A program made the translations under genes and the position numbers. Below are positions 6,349-15,218 of a stretch of DNA of 64,000 nucleotides, piece after piece; the stretch's first letter is position 1, and every line of letters starts with the position of its first letter. This DNA comes from Lachnospiraceae bacterium (GTDB lineage Bacteria > Bacillota > Clostridia > Lachnospirales > Lachnospiraceae), in assembly GCA_900770345.1 (NCBI GenBank), contig CAAGKF010000230.1, forward strand, positions 1-64,000, in the 5' to 3' direction. Under the pieces are notes generated by a model. It worked only from the letters and a program-made list of their open reading frames with translations, was not told the origin of the DNA and did no database searches.

Positions 6349-7797
6349 GTGAATATTGATGAACAGAAATCGGCTCCGATCTATGAAGCGCTGGAACGTT
6401 TCCGGCGCAGAAGGGTAGTGCCCTTTGATGTGCCGGGGCACAAGAGGGGGCGCGGAAATCCGGAGCTTGTGGAGCTGCTGGGTGAAAAATGTGTGGGGCT
6501 GGATGTAAATTCCATGAAGCCTCTTGACAATCTGGGGCATCCGGTGTCGGTTATCCGCCGGGCGGAAGAGCTGACGGCCCAGGCCTTCGGCGCAGCCCAT
6601 GCTTTTCTGATGGTGAACGGTACCACCAGCTCGGTTCAGACCATGATACTGTCTGTCTGCAAGGCCGGCGATAAGGTCATCCTTCCGCGGAATGTGCACA
6701 AAAGTGTGATTAACGCGCTGGTGCTCTGCGGTGGGATCCCTGTCTATGCCAGGGCCGGGGTGAATCCGAAGATCGGGATCGCCGTGGGCGTTGAGGCAGA
6801 GGAAATGCGCAGAGTGATGGATGAAAATCCAGATGCGGTGGCTGTATTTATGAATAACCCTACGTATTACGGTATCTGTTCCGATATCCGAAAGATCGCG
6901 GAGATGGCCCATGAGCGAAATATGAAGATGCTGATGGATGAGGCCCACGGAACACATCTCTATTTTGGAGAGGGACTTCCGCTGTCCGGGATCGCGGCGG
7001 GAGCGGATATGGCAGCGGTTTCCATGCACAAGTCCGGCGGAAGCCTGACCCAGAGCTCGATCCTGCTTTGCGGACCTGATGTGGATGCGGAGTATGTTCG
7101 TCAGATCATCAATCTGACCCAGACCACCAGTGCCTCCTATCTGCTGCTTTCCAGTCTGGACATTTCCAGGCGGAATCTGGCCCTCAGAGGCAGGGAATCC
7201 TTTGCAAAGGTTACAAGGATGGCGGAGTATGCCAGAAATGAGATCAATGGAATCGGAGGGTATTATGCCTACGGAAAGGATCTGATCAACGGGGACAGCG
7301 TTTTTGACTATGATGTGACGAAGCTGTCTGTCTATACTCAGGGAATCGGCCTTACGGGTATTGAGGTATATGATCTGCTGCGGGATGAATATGATATCCA
7401 GATTGAGTTCGGAGATATCGGAAATATCCTGGCTTACATTTCCATCGGTGACAGGATACAGGATATCGAACGCCTGGTGGGAGCACTGGAGGATATCCGG
7501 CACCGCTATCAGCGGGACGCGGCCGACCTTTACTGCGGTGATTTTATTCAGCCGGAGGAAGTGATGACGCCTCAGAAGGCATTTTATGCGGAGAAAAAGC
7601 AGGTTCCGATCCGGGAGGCTGCCGGTGCGGTCTGTGCGGAGCTGGTGATGTGCTATCCGCCCGGAATTCCGATCCTGACGCCCGGAGAACGGATCACGGA
7701 AGAAATTATTGAGTATATTTTATATGCAAAAGAGAAACGGTGTTCGCTGCAGGGAACCAGAGATCCTCTGGTGGAATACCTGAGCGTGATCGCGTAG
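6349..7797 (+). CDS. speA: Arginine decarboxylase (Orn/Lys/Arg decarboxylase family)
   Basis: This 482-residue PLP enzyme of fold type I belongs to the short Orn/Lys/Arg decarboxylase group. The N-terminus has the substrate/PLP segment VPFDVPGHKRG, followed by DEAHGTH (PLP-ring Asp at about 197) and MHKSGGSLTQ with the Schiff-base Lys228. A C-terminal domain (about 380-482) completes it. Arginine is the likely substrate because agmatine deiminase and N-carbamoylputrescine amidase are in the same operon. The start is GTG with GGAGG about 10 bases upstream. It is the first gene of the run and lies 55 bases after a terminator. Confidence 0.88.
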   Translation: MNIDEQKSAPIYEALERFRRRRVVPFDVPGHKRGRGNPELVELLGEKCVGLDVNSMKPLDNLGHPVSVIRRAEELTAQAFGAAHAFLMVNGTTSSVQTMILSVCKAGDKVILPRNVHKSVINALVLCGGIPVYARAGVNPKIGIAVGVEAEEMRRVMDENPDAVAVFMNNPTYYGICSDIRKIAEMAHERNMKMLMDEAHGTHLYFGEGLPLSGIAAGADMAAVSMHKSGGSLTQSSILLCGPDVDAEYVRQIINLTQTTSASYLLLSSLDISRRNLALRGRESFAKVTRMAEYARNEINGIGGYYAYGKDLINGDSVFDYDVTKLSVYTQGIGLTGIEVYDLLRDEYDIQIEFGDIGNILAYISIGDRIQDIERLVGALEDIRHRYQRDAADLYCGDFIQPEEVMTPQKAFYAEKKQVPIREAAGAVCAELVMCYPPGIPILTPGERITEEIIEYILYAKEKRCSLQGTRDPLVEYLSVIA

Positions 7798-7809
7798 AGG
7801 AGGCGGAGG

Positions 7810-8670
7810 ATGGATATCTGGTTTTCTCAGATGGATACGGAAAATGTAAAGACCAGCATTCGCGTGGATAAGCAGCTGTTCAGCGAAACCAGCGAATATC
7901 AGCGGATCGACGTGTTCCAGTCAAAGGAATTCGGCAAAATGATCGTTCTGGACGGCGAGATTATTTTCTCAGAGGCAGATGAGTTTATTTATAATGAAAT
8001 GGTGGTGCATGTGCCTATGGCGGTGCATCCCCATGTGAGAAATGTGCTGATCATCGGAGGAGGAGACGGCGGTGTGGCAAGAACCTGCATTCAGTACCCG
8101 GAGATCGAGACCATTGATGTGGTGGAACCTGATGAGCTGTTCATAAAGGTCAGCCGTGAGTTTTTTCCGGAAACGGCCCGGGGCTTTGATGATGAGCGCG
8201 TCAGGGTAACCAATGTGGACGGGCTGCGTTTTCTCCGCAGATGTGAGGATCAGTATGATCTGATCATCAATGATTCCACCGATCCCTTCGGGCATACGGA
8301 GGGATTGTTTACAAGAGAATTTTACGGAAAATGCTGTCGGGCGCTGCGGGAGGACGGGATCATGGTATATCAGCACGGAAGCCCCTTCTATGATGAGGAT
8401 GAGGCGGCTTTCAGAGCCATGCACCGGAAGGTGTACCGGAGCTTTCCCATCAGCCGGGTATACCAGGCCAGCATTCCTACATGCCCGTCCGGCTACTGGA
8501 TGTTCGGCTTTGCTTCGAAAAAATACCATCCCCTTACGGATTTTGATCCTGACCGCTGGAACCGGCGGGGGCTGAAGACCTGGTACTATACAACCAATCT
8601 GCACAGAGGGGCATTTATGCTGCCGAAGTATATAGAAGATCTACTGGAAGAGGAGGAAAACAGAAAATGA
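7810..8670 (+). CDS. speE: Spermidine synthase (polyamine aminopropyltransferase)
   Basis: This 286-residue protein has a small N-terminal beta domain and a methyltransferase-like core. The nucleotide loop is IIGGGDGGVART (about 80-91), the ribose-binding VVEPDE follows, and the active-site loop is NDSTDPFGHTEGLF (about 154-167). Such enzymes move an aminopropyl group from decarboxylated S-adenosylmethionine to putrescine. No S-adenosylmethionine decarboxylase gene is in the window, so the donor must come from elsewhere or the enzyme works on another diamine. It overlaps the next gene by 4 bases. Confidence 0.88.
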   Translation: MDIWFSQMDTENVKTSIRVDKQLFSETSEYQRIDVFQSKEFGKMIVLDGEIIFSEADEFIYNEMVVHVPMAVHPHVRNVLIIGGGDGGVARTCIQYPEIETIDVVEPDELFIKVSREFFPETARGFDDERVRVTNVDGLRFLRRCEDQYDLIINDSTDPFGHTEGLFTREFYGKCCRALREDGIMVYQHGSPFYDEDEAAFRAMHRKVYRSFPISRVYQASIPTCPSGYWMFGFASKKYHPLTDFDPDRWNRRGLKTWYYTTNLHRGAFMLPKYIEDLLEEEENRK

Positions 8671-9926
8671 GCAGATTAATGATTATCGGATGCGGAGGAG
8701 TTGCCTCTGTAGCAATTCACAAATGCTGCCAGAACAGCGAGGTTTTTGATGAGATCATGATCGCCAGCCGCACGGTATCCAAGTGCGATGCGCTGAAGGA
8801 AAAACTTCAGCCGGTTACAAAGACAAAAATCACTACAGCACAGGTGGATGCGGACAAGGTGGAGCAGCTGACTGCTCTGATTCGTTCCTATCAGCCGGAT
8901 GCAGTGCTGAATGTGGCGCTTCCCTATCAGGATCTGACCATCATGGATGCATGTCTGGAAACGGGAGTGCATTATATTGATACGGCTAATTACGAGGCAG
9001 AGAATACGGATGATCCTGCCTGGCGCGCAGTCTATGAGGAGCGCTGCCGCCGTCTCGGCTTTACTGCTTATTTTGATTATTCCTGGCAGTGGGCCTACCG
9101 TGAGCGTTATGAGAAGGCCGGACTTACGGCTCTTCTGGGAACCGGTTTTGATCCCGGAGTGACCAGTGTGTTTGCCGCTTATGCGAAAAAGCATTATTTC
9201 GATGAGATTCATACCATTGATATTCTGGACTGCAACGGCGGTGATCACGGATATCCGTTTGCCACCAATTTCAATCCGGAGATTAACTTAAGAGAGGTGT
9301 CCGCGCCAGGCTCTTATTGGGAAAATGGAAAATGGGTGGAGATCCCGGCCATGAGCATTAAAAGAGAATATGATTTTGAGGGTGTGGGGAGAAAGGACAT
9401 GTATCTGCTTCATCATGAGGAGATCGAGGCTCTGGCGGCAAATATGCCTGAGGTAAAGCGGATCCGATTCTTCATGACCTTTGGACAGAGCTATCTGACT
9501 CATATGAAGTGCCTGGAAAATGTGGGCATGCTTTCTACCACTCCTGTGGAGTTTTGCGGTCAGCAGATCGTTCCGATCCAGTTTTTAAAGGCGCTGCTCC
9601 CTGATCCGGCCTCTTTGGGCCCAAGGACAGTGGGCAAAACCAATATCGGCTGTATTTTTACGGGAGTGAAGGACGGAAAGGAAAAGAGCATCTATATTTA
9701 CAATGTCTGCGATCATCAGGAATGCTATCGGGAGGTGGGATCCCAGGCAATTTCCTACACTACAGGGGTGCCCGCAATGATCGGCGCAATGCTGGTGGTT
9801 TCCGGTGTCTGGAAGAAGCCGGGTGTTTTCACCACCGATGAGTTTGATCCGGATCCGTACATGGAGGCTCTGAACCGTTGGGGTCTGCCCTGGAAGGTGG
9901 AAGAGAATCCTGTTCTTGTAGATTAG
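8667..9926 (+). CDS. Carboxynorspermidine/carboxyspermidine dehydrogenase (saccharopine dehydrogenase family)
   Basis: This 419-residue enzyme has an N-terminal NAD(P)-binding Rossmann motif MIIGCGGVASVA. The saccharopine-dehydrogenase-like body includes DTANYEAEN (about 109-117), GFDPGVTSVFAAYA and DCNGGDHGYPFATNFNPEIN. It reductively condenses putrescine with aspartate semialdehyde to carboxyspermidine. The next gene encodes the matching decarboxylase, which together define the alternative spermidine route common in gut Firmicutes. It overlaps speE by 4 bases (ATGA), so translation is probably coupled. Confidence 0.88.
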   Translation: MSRLMIIGCGGVASVAIHKCCQNSEVFDEIMIASRTVSKCDALKEKLQPVTKTKITTAQVDADKVEQLTALIRSYQPDAVLNVALPYQDLTIMDACLETGVHYIDTANYEAENTDDPAWRAVYEERCRRLGFTAYFDYSWQWAYRERYEKAGLTALLGTGFDPGVTSVFAAYAKKHYFDEIHTIDILDCNGGDHGYPFATNFNPEINLREVSAPGSYWENGKWVEIPAMSIKREYDFEGVGRKDMYLLHHEEIEALAANMPEVKRIRFFMTFGQSYLTHMKCLENVGMLSTTPVEFCGQQIVPIQFLKALLPDPASLGPRTVGKTNIGCIFTGVKDGKEKSIYIYNVCDHQECYREVGSQAISYTTGVPAMIGAMLVVSGVWKKPGVFTTDEFDPDPYMEALNRWGLPWKVEENPVLVD

Positions 9927-9978
9927 GACAGGCCTGCTGCGGCAGACAGATTGAGATGGATAGAGTCAGGTGAACAGT

Positions 9979-11127
9979 ATGAGAATCGAAGAAGTACCCA
10001 CACCGGCCTATGTGCTGGATGAGAAAAAGCTGAAAGAGAATCTGGAGATCCTGAGTCAGCTGCAGGAACGCACCGGCTGCCGTGTCCTGTTGGCCCAGAA
10101 GGCTTTTTCCATGTTCTGCGAATATCCGCTGATCGGAAAATATCTCAGCGGGACCACGGCCAGCGGGCTGTATGAGGCTCGGCTGGGCCATGAAGAGATG
10201 GGAGGGGAAAATCATATTTTTTCTCCGGCCTACCGGGAATCGGAGATCGATGAGATCGCGGAGATCTGTGACCATGTGATTTTTAATTCCTTTTCCCAGT
10301 TGAAGAGATTCGGGGAGCGCTGCAGGGGGAAAGCGGGAATCGGTCTGCGGATCAATCCGGAATGTTCGACTCAGGAGGAGCACGCGATCTATGATCCCTG
10401 TGCTCCCGGATCACGTCTGGGGAGCACGCTGAAAAATTTTGAAGAGGGGCTGGCCCGGGAGCCGCGGCTTCTGGAGCTGGTGGAAGGGATTCATTTCCAT
10501 ACCCTCTGCGAACAGGATTCCGATGCTTTGGAGAAAACGCTGGAGGCAGTTGAGGAAAAATTCGGGAAGTATTTAAATTTAGGACAGATAAAATGGCTGA
10601 ATATGGGCGGCGGCCATCACATTACAAGGCCGGATTACGATATCGGGCGTCTGGAGCGGTGTATCCGCCGCATGCAGGAGCGGTATGGCCTTCAGATCTA
10701 CCTGGAGCCGGGGGAGGCTGTGGCGCTGAATGCAGGATATCTGGTGACAGAGGTGATGGATGTTGTGGAGAACGGCATCCGCACACTGATTCTGGATGCA
10801 TCCGCAGCCTGCCATATGCCGGACGTTCTGGAGATGCCTTACCGTCCGCCTCTTGCAGACAGCGGCCTGCCGGGAGAGAAAGCATTTGATTACCGTCTGT
10901 CCTCCTGCACCTGCCTGGCGGGGGATATGATCGGTGACTATTCCTTTGACCGGGAGATAAAGCCGGGGGAGCGGCTGTATTTTCAGGATATGGCCATCTA
11001 TTCCATGGTGAAGAATAATACCTTTAACGGAATCGGACTTCCGTCCATCGCGGCGATGGATGAGCAGGGAGAATGCCGTCTGATCCGGCAGTTCGGATAC
11101 GAAGACTTTAAAGAAAGGCTGTCCTGA
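9979..11127 (+). CDS. nspC: Carboxynorspermidine decarboxylase
   Basis: This fold-type-III (alanine-racemase-like) PLP decarboxylase releases CO2 from carboxyspermidine to give spermidine. The PLP Lys is in LLAQKAFSM (Lys41), HFHTLCEQ lies mid-protein, a Gly-rich phosphate site is in NMGGGHHITRPDYD, and the second-subunit Cys is in CLAGDMIGDY. ATG 9979 with AGGTG seven bases upstream is preferred to GTG 9970 three codons earlier. It lies 52 bases after the dehydrogenase gene and 4 bases before aguA, inside the polyamine operon. Confidence 0.88.
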   Translation: MRIEEVPTPAYVLDEKKLKENLEILSQLQERTGCRVLLAQKAFSMFCEYPLIGKYLSGTTASGLYEARLGHEEMGGENHIFSPAYRESEIDEIAEICDHVIFNSFSQLKRFGERCRGKAGIGLRINPECSTQEEHAIYDPCAPGSRLGSTLKNFEEGLAREPRLLELVEGIHFHTLCEQDSDALEKTLEAVEEKFGKYLNLGQIKWLNMGGGHHITRPDYDIGRLERCIRRMQERYGLQIYLEPGEAVALNAGYLVTEVMDVVENGIRTLILDASAACHMPDVLEMPYRPPLADSGLPGEKAFDYRLSSCTCLAGDMIGDYSFDREIKPGERLYFQDMAIYSMVKNNTFNGIGLPSIAAMDEQGECRLIRQFGYEDFKERLS

Positions 11128-11131
11128 TAAG

Positions 11132-12292
11132 ATGAAAGAGCAGAAAAAGAGTTTTGATGACTGGAAAGAGAGAACGGCAATTCCTGCATCGGAAGGGTAT
11201 CATATGCCGGCGGAGTTTGAGCCTCATCGGGGCTGTGTGATGATCTGGCCGGTGCGGCCCGGCTCCTGGCCGTCGGGGGCCTGCAAGGCGCAGGAGACCT
11301 TTGCCTTTATCGCCCGGGTCATTGCGGAGAGTGAGAAGGTGTGGATGTTAGCCGGTCAGGAGGTGTATCAGCAGGTAAAAGCAGTATTTGCGGATGATCC
11401 GGAAATACAGGTGCTGGAAATCGAAACGGACGATGCCTGGGCGAGAGATGTGGGTCCCACCTGTGTTGTGGGAAGAGACGGAAGTGTCCGCGGGATCGAC
11501 TGGAAATTTAACGCCTGGGGCGGAGAATGGGACGGCCTTTATGCCCACTGGGAGCGGGATGATTTTGCTGCTTCGCAGATCTGCAGGGCTCTGGGGATGG
11601 AATGCTATGATGCCCGTCATTTTGTGCTTGAGGGCGGTTCGATCCATTCTGACGGGGAAGGAACGATCCTGGTTACGGAGGCCTGCCTGTTAAGCCAGGG
11701 AAGAAATCCGCAGATGAGCCGGCTGGAGATTGAAGAAATGCTGAAGCAGTATCTGGGAGGGCAAAAGGTGATCTGGCTTCCGAGAGGGATCTTTCAGGAT
11801 GAGACCAATGAGCATGTGGATAATATCTGTGCCTTTGCCCGGCCGGGAGAGGTAGTGCTGGCCTGGACAGATGACCCGAAGGACCCGCAGTGGGAATTGA
11901 GCAATGTCTGCCTGCAGGTTCTGGAACGGGAGACAGACGCAAAGGGACGTTCGTTTCAGGTTCATAAGCTTCTGATTCCCAGGAGGCCGGTCTGCATCAC
12001 CGAAGAGGAGCTTTCCGGTTTTGTTTTTGAGGAAGGCGAAGATATGCGTACTGCGGGAGAGCGCCTGGCAGCCAGCTATGTGAATTTTTATATTGCCAAC
12101 AAGAGTGTGCTGGTGCCTCAGTTCGGGGATGAAAATGATGAGCCTGCGCTCAGGCTGCTTGGAGAGTGCTTTCCGGAACGCAGGATCGTTCCTGTTCCTG
12201 CCAGATCTATTATTGTAGGCGGGGGAAATATTCACTGTATTACCCAGCAGATTCCGGAAGGAAAATTTGAGAGATCAGGAGGAACGGAATGA
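11132..12292 (+). CDS. aguA: Agmatine deiminase
   Basis: This 386-residue guanidino-modifying enzyme turns agmatine into N-carbamoylputrescine and ammonia. Family signatures are visible: EFEPHRGCVMIWPVRPGSWP near the start, DDAWARDVGPT with the catalytic acidic residues, FNAWGGEWDG, the His region EGGSIHSDGEG, and the nucleophile Cys369 in GGGNIHCITQQIP near the end. Length is normal. It overlaps aguB by 4 bases (ATGA), which fits the two acting in sequence. Confidence 0.95.
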   Translation: MKEQKKSFDDWKERTAIPASEGYHMPAEFEPHRGCVMIWPVRPGSWPSGACKAQETFAFIARVIAESEKVWMLAGQEVYQQVKAVFADDPEIQVLEIETDDAWARDVGPTCVVGRDGSVRGIDWKFNAWGGEWDGLYAHWERDDFAASQICRALGMECYDARHFVLEGGSIHSDGEGTILVTEACLLSQGRNPQMSRLEIEEMLKQYLGGQKVIWLPRGIFQDETNEHVDNICAFARPGEVVLAWTDDPKDPQWELSNVCLQVLERETDAKGRSFQVHKLLIPRRPVCITEEELSGFVFEEGEDMRTAGERLAASYVNFYIANKSVLVPQFGDENDEPALRLLGECFPERRIVPVPARSIIVGGGNIHCITQQIPEGKFERSGGTE

Positions 12293-13164
12293 GAAAGGTT
12301 ACGATCGCGGCCCTGCAGATGCGCTGTGCCGGTACGGTAAAGGAAAACATTGAAAAAGCAGATGCCATGGTGCGCAGCGCAGCTCAGGCGGGAGCCCAGG
12401 TCATCCTGCTGCCGGAGCTTTTTGAGAGGCCTTATTTCTGCCAGGAGCGCCGGTATGAGTATTACTCTTACGCGAAGCCGGTTCTGGAAAATGACGCGGT
12501 CCGTCATTTCCTCGGGACAGCGAAGGAGCTGGGAGTGGTGATTCCTGTCAGCTTTTATGAGAAGGACGGCTGCTCTCTTTATAACAGTGTGGCGATGATC
12601 GACAGGGACGGATCTTTGCTGGGAGTTTACCGCAAGACCCATATACCGGATGATCATTATTATCAGGAGAAATTTTATTTTACTCCCGGAAATACCGGGT
12701 TCCGTGTCTGGAATACGGGATTCGGGCGGATCGGAGTGGGGATCTGCTGGGATCAGTGGTTTCCGGAGACAGCCAGATGCCTGGCGCTTAACGGAGCGGA
12801 GATGATTCTGTATCCTACGGCTATCGGAAGCGAGCCGATTCTGAACTGTGACAGTATGGAACACTGGCGCAGGTGCATGCAGGGCCACGCGGGCAGCAAT
12901 CTTCTCCCTGTAGCGGCGGCAAACAGGATCGGTCTGGAATCCGTTGTGCCGGATGCGGCAAACGGTGGTCAGAGCTCTTCACTGCTGTTTTACGGTTCTT
13001 CCTTTATAACGGATGAAACGGGGGCATTGGCGGCATCGGCTTCCAGGGACCGTGAGGAGATACTGACGGCGTCCTTTGATCTGGATCAGGTGGAGGAGAA
13101 CCGTCTCAGCTGGGGAATCTTCCGTGACAGAAGACCCCATTGTTATGGAAGAATCGCGGAATAG
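12289..13164 (+). CDS. aguB: N-carbamoylputrescine amidase
   Basis: This 291-residue nitrilase-superfamily hydrolase converts N-carbamoylputrescine to putrescine, CO2 and ammonia. The Glu-Lys-Cys triad is visible: Glu43 in LLPELFERPYF, Lys116 in YRKTHIPDD and Cys153 in GICWDQWFPE. The coupled start on the aguA stop and the matching substrate make the assignment firm. It is the last gene of the six-gene operon; I see no clear terminator after it, only short direct repeats. Confidence 0.95.
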   Translation: MRKVTIAALQMRCAGTVKENIEKADAMVRSAAQAGAQVILLPELFERPYFCQERRYEYYSYAKPVLENDAVRHFLGTAKELGVVIPVSFYEKDGCSLYNSVAMIDRDGSLLGVYRKTHIPDDHYYQEKFYFTPGNTGFRVWNTGFGRIGVGICWDQWFPETARCLALNGAEMILYPTAIGSEPILNCDSMEHWRRCMQGHAGSNLLPVAAANRIGLESVVPDAANGGQSSSLLFYGSSFITDETGALAASASRDREEILTASFDLDQVEENRLSWGIFRDRRPHCYGRIAE

Positions 13165-13192
13165 AGGAGGCCCTGTCCGGCAGCTTTCCAGG

Positions 13193-13257
13193 CGGTATTC
13201 ATCCGCTTTTCAGGCAGTCTTCATCCGCTTTTCAGACAGTCTCCATCAGCCTTCCGG
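13193..13257. repeat. Imperfect 22-bp tandem repeat between aguB and the next gene
   Basis: Units starting at 13193 and 13215 share TTCATCCGCTTTTCAG, and a third, more diverged copy begins at 13237. The array spans the end of the minus-strand membrane protein gene, including its stop codon, and looks like local slippage duplication. Confidence 0.55.
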
Positions 13258-14035
13258 CCTCTTTCTTCAGGTAATGCTTTCCGCCCTCTTTCTGAATCTG
13301 TTCCAGCAGAGAGAGGGCTTCTTTTCTGCGCTGCTCCCGAAGGAAGGTCAGTGCCAGAAGATACTGCATTTCCAGACGCCGGATGCGGAAGCGGCATTTT
13401 GCTATGGCTTTTGTAAGAAAGGCAGTGTCAGCAGTCTGACCGTCCAGGTACCGAAGCCAGTTTTCGTAAAGGCAGAGGGACTCCTTCATGTTTTTTGCCA
13501 GAGCCGGATTTTCTTTTTCCGCGGTTTGAATGCTGCTTTTCAGCTGCTCCAAAGTCTCTTTTGCCTGTACTGTATCGCCTTTTAAAATCAGGTAGCTGCA
13601 GCAGTTATTATAATAAAGACACCGCAGGGACAGAATCTCCCGGCCCTTTTTGTCTGTAAAATCAGAGCACATGGTATTCAGAGCCAGATCCCACTGACCC
13701 ATGGCACAGTAGCCATCTGCCAGATAGGAGCATGCAATCGCCCGGGAAGCCTTATTTGTGATCCCTGACGGAATATGTTTGTAGCTCCGCACAAAGCTCT
13801 CCGGATCCAGTTCCATGTGCAGTACGGACAGAAGCCTGCTGTTTTGCTGTGCCGCGATGAGATTGCCCAGCAGAAGGCTCAGGCAGACACCGACAGCCAG
13901 CATAAGGCCGGAGGCGATCGCGGGAATGTACACAGGTCTGTTCTGATCATGGATCCAGATCATTGCGCAGAGTATCACGGAAAGAATCATAACTGCGGCA
14001 GAAGCAATTCGGCTTTTTTGAAAACAGCGTATCAT
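13232..14035 (-). CDS. Membrane-anchored TPR-like protein of unknown function
   Basis: No family was recognised. The product has two hydrophobic helices near the N-terminus (about residues 9-27 with ASAAVMILSVILCAMIW, and about 36-60 with AIASGLMLAVGVCLSLLLG). About 200 residues of amphipathic helices follow, with TPR-like spacing (AIACSYLADGYCAMGQWDLALNTM; YLLALTFLREQRRKEALSLL). This suggests a membrane-tethered helical repeat domain that binds proteins. I prefer ATG 14035, preceded by AAGGGG, to the upstream Met at 14080, which lacks a ribosome site. It is convergent with the polyamine operon and transcribed alone. Confidence 0.55.
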   Translation of the reverse strand: MIRCFQKSRIASAAVMILSVILCAMIWIHDQNRPVYIPAIASGLMLAVGVCLSLLLGNLIAAQQNSRLLSVLHMELDPESFVRSYKHIPSGITNKASRAIACSYLADGYCAMGQWDLALNTMCSDFTDKKGREILSLRCLYYNNCCSYLILKGDTVQAKETLEQLKSSIQTAEKENPALAKNMKESLCLYENWLRYLDGQTADTAFLTKAIAKCRFRIRRLEMQYLLALTFLREQRRKEALSLLEQIQKEGGKHYLKKEAGRLMETV

Positions 14036-14312
14036 AATGAAGCATATCCCCTTTTCTGTTAGTATGATGATTGGTATCATTCAGGTCGTATTTTCAATTT
14101 ATTATATATTTCTCAGAGCCAAATCTCAAGATTTCCGCCAGTGCTTAACATAAATCTGTCCATAGACTAAGTTTTATAAGAAAAGTACAGTTCTTTTTCG
14201 GTATGCGTCACAATGGGTTCTTGTTTAAAATACCCAAAAAATGGTGTATAATTAAAAACATAAATATAAAAAATATCTAAACTTCATAAAATTTTTCGGG
14301 GCAAAGGGAGGT

Positions 14313-15173
14313 ATGCAGATGGTACAAATTACAGCGTTAATGGATAATAAGCTCTCGGAAAACAAGGCATTGATCGCAGAACACGGTCTTTCCCTTCTGA
14401 TTGAAAAGGATGGCTTCCGTATGCTGTTTGACTGCGGAGCAGGGGAGGCTGTCTGGTACAACTCTCATAAGCTGGGAAAAAATGTGTCTGACCTGGATGC
14501 GGTTGTTCTGAGTCACAGTCATTATGACCATGCGGCAGGTTACCGGGATCTGATCGAGATGGGAGAGGGAAGCAGCGTCCTTTATACGGGCCCCCATTTT
14601 TTTGAGCCCAAATACGCCTATGACGGGAGGCGCTACGCCGATCTTTCCGCAGGCTTCGGGCCGGATTTTCTGAAAGAAAACGGAATCGAACACCGGGTTT
14701 GCGGCGATATTATGGAGCTTGCTTCCGGCATCTGGCTTGTGGGCGGTTTCCCGGGAGTGTATGGCTTTGAAACGATCCCCAGCCGCTTTGTGAAGCTGAT
14801 ACCCGATAAGCTGCCGGAAGGGATCGATCAGGCAATGGTTCCGGATTCCTTCGAGGATGAAATATGCATTGCCATTGAGACAAAAAAAGGCCTTATTGTT
14901 CTGGTGGGCTGTTCCCATCCTGGAATTCTGAATATGATCAGCAGGGTTCATGACGCTTTGGGCCGTCCTGTATACGGTGTATATGGCGGAACACATCTGG
15001 TGGAAGCAGAGCATAACAGGATATGCGAGACGGTAAAGAAGCTGAAAGAGATGGGGCTGAGCGTATTGGGTATGAGTCATTGTTCCGGTGATATCGCAGA
15101 GGACACCATCAGCCTTGATAAAGATGTGCTGAGCTGCCATATGGCTGTGGGAGATACGGTCTTTTTTGACTGA
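14313..15173 (+). CDS. MBL-fold metallohydrolase (dihydropterin phosphate synthase-like)
   Basis: This 286-residue metallo-beta-lactamase-fold enzyme has the metal motif SHSHYDHAAGY (residues 67-77), where the first His of the usual HxHxDH is shifted in the S-H-S-H-Y-D-H form typical of COG1237. Later boxes are LVGCSHPGILNM and GMSHCSGD. COG1237 members are often named 7,8-dihydropterin-6-methyl-ribofuranosyl-aminobenzene phosphate synthase after the archaeal enzyme, but their bacterial substrate is unknown. It lies 45 bases upstream of the CdaR-type regulator, probably in one transcript. Confidence 0.75.
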   Translation: MQMVQITALMDNKLSENKALIAEHGLSLLIEKDGFRMLFDCGAGEAVWYNSHKLGKNVSDLDAVVLSHSHYDHAAGYRDLIEMGEGSSVLYTGPHFFEPKYAYDGRRYADLSAGFGPDFLKENGIEHRVCGDIMELASGIWLVGGFPGVYGFETIPSRFVKLIPDKLPEGIDQAMVPDSFEDEICIAIETKKGLIVLVGCSHPGILNMISRVHDALGRPVYGVYGGTHLVEAEHNRICETVKKLKEMGLSVLGMSHCSGDIAEDTISLDKDVLSCHMAVGDTVFFD

Positions 15174-15218
15174 TACGTTGACTGGCCTGGATTTTGACAG
15201 AGGAGGAAAGAGAGCTGC

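Noticed and set aside
6325..7503. Long minus-strand open frame opposite speA
   Set aside because: It is the shadow of a strongly conserved decarboxylase gene; composition is His/Arg/Ile-rich with no recognisable domain.
14221..14252. TTGTTT...TATAAT as promoter of the MBL hydrolase gene
   Set aside because: The spacer would be 20 bases and no extended -10 is present, so only the TATAAT is convincing; not listed as a feature.
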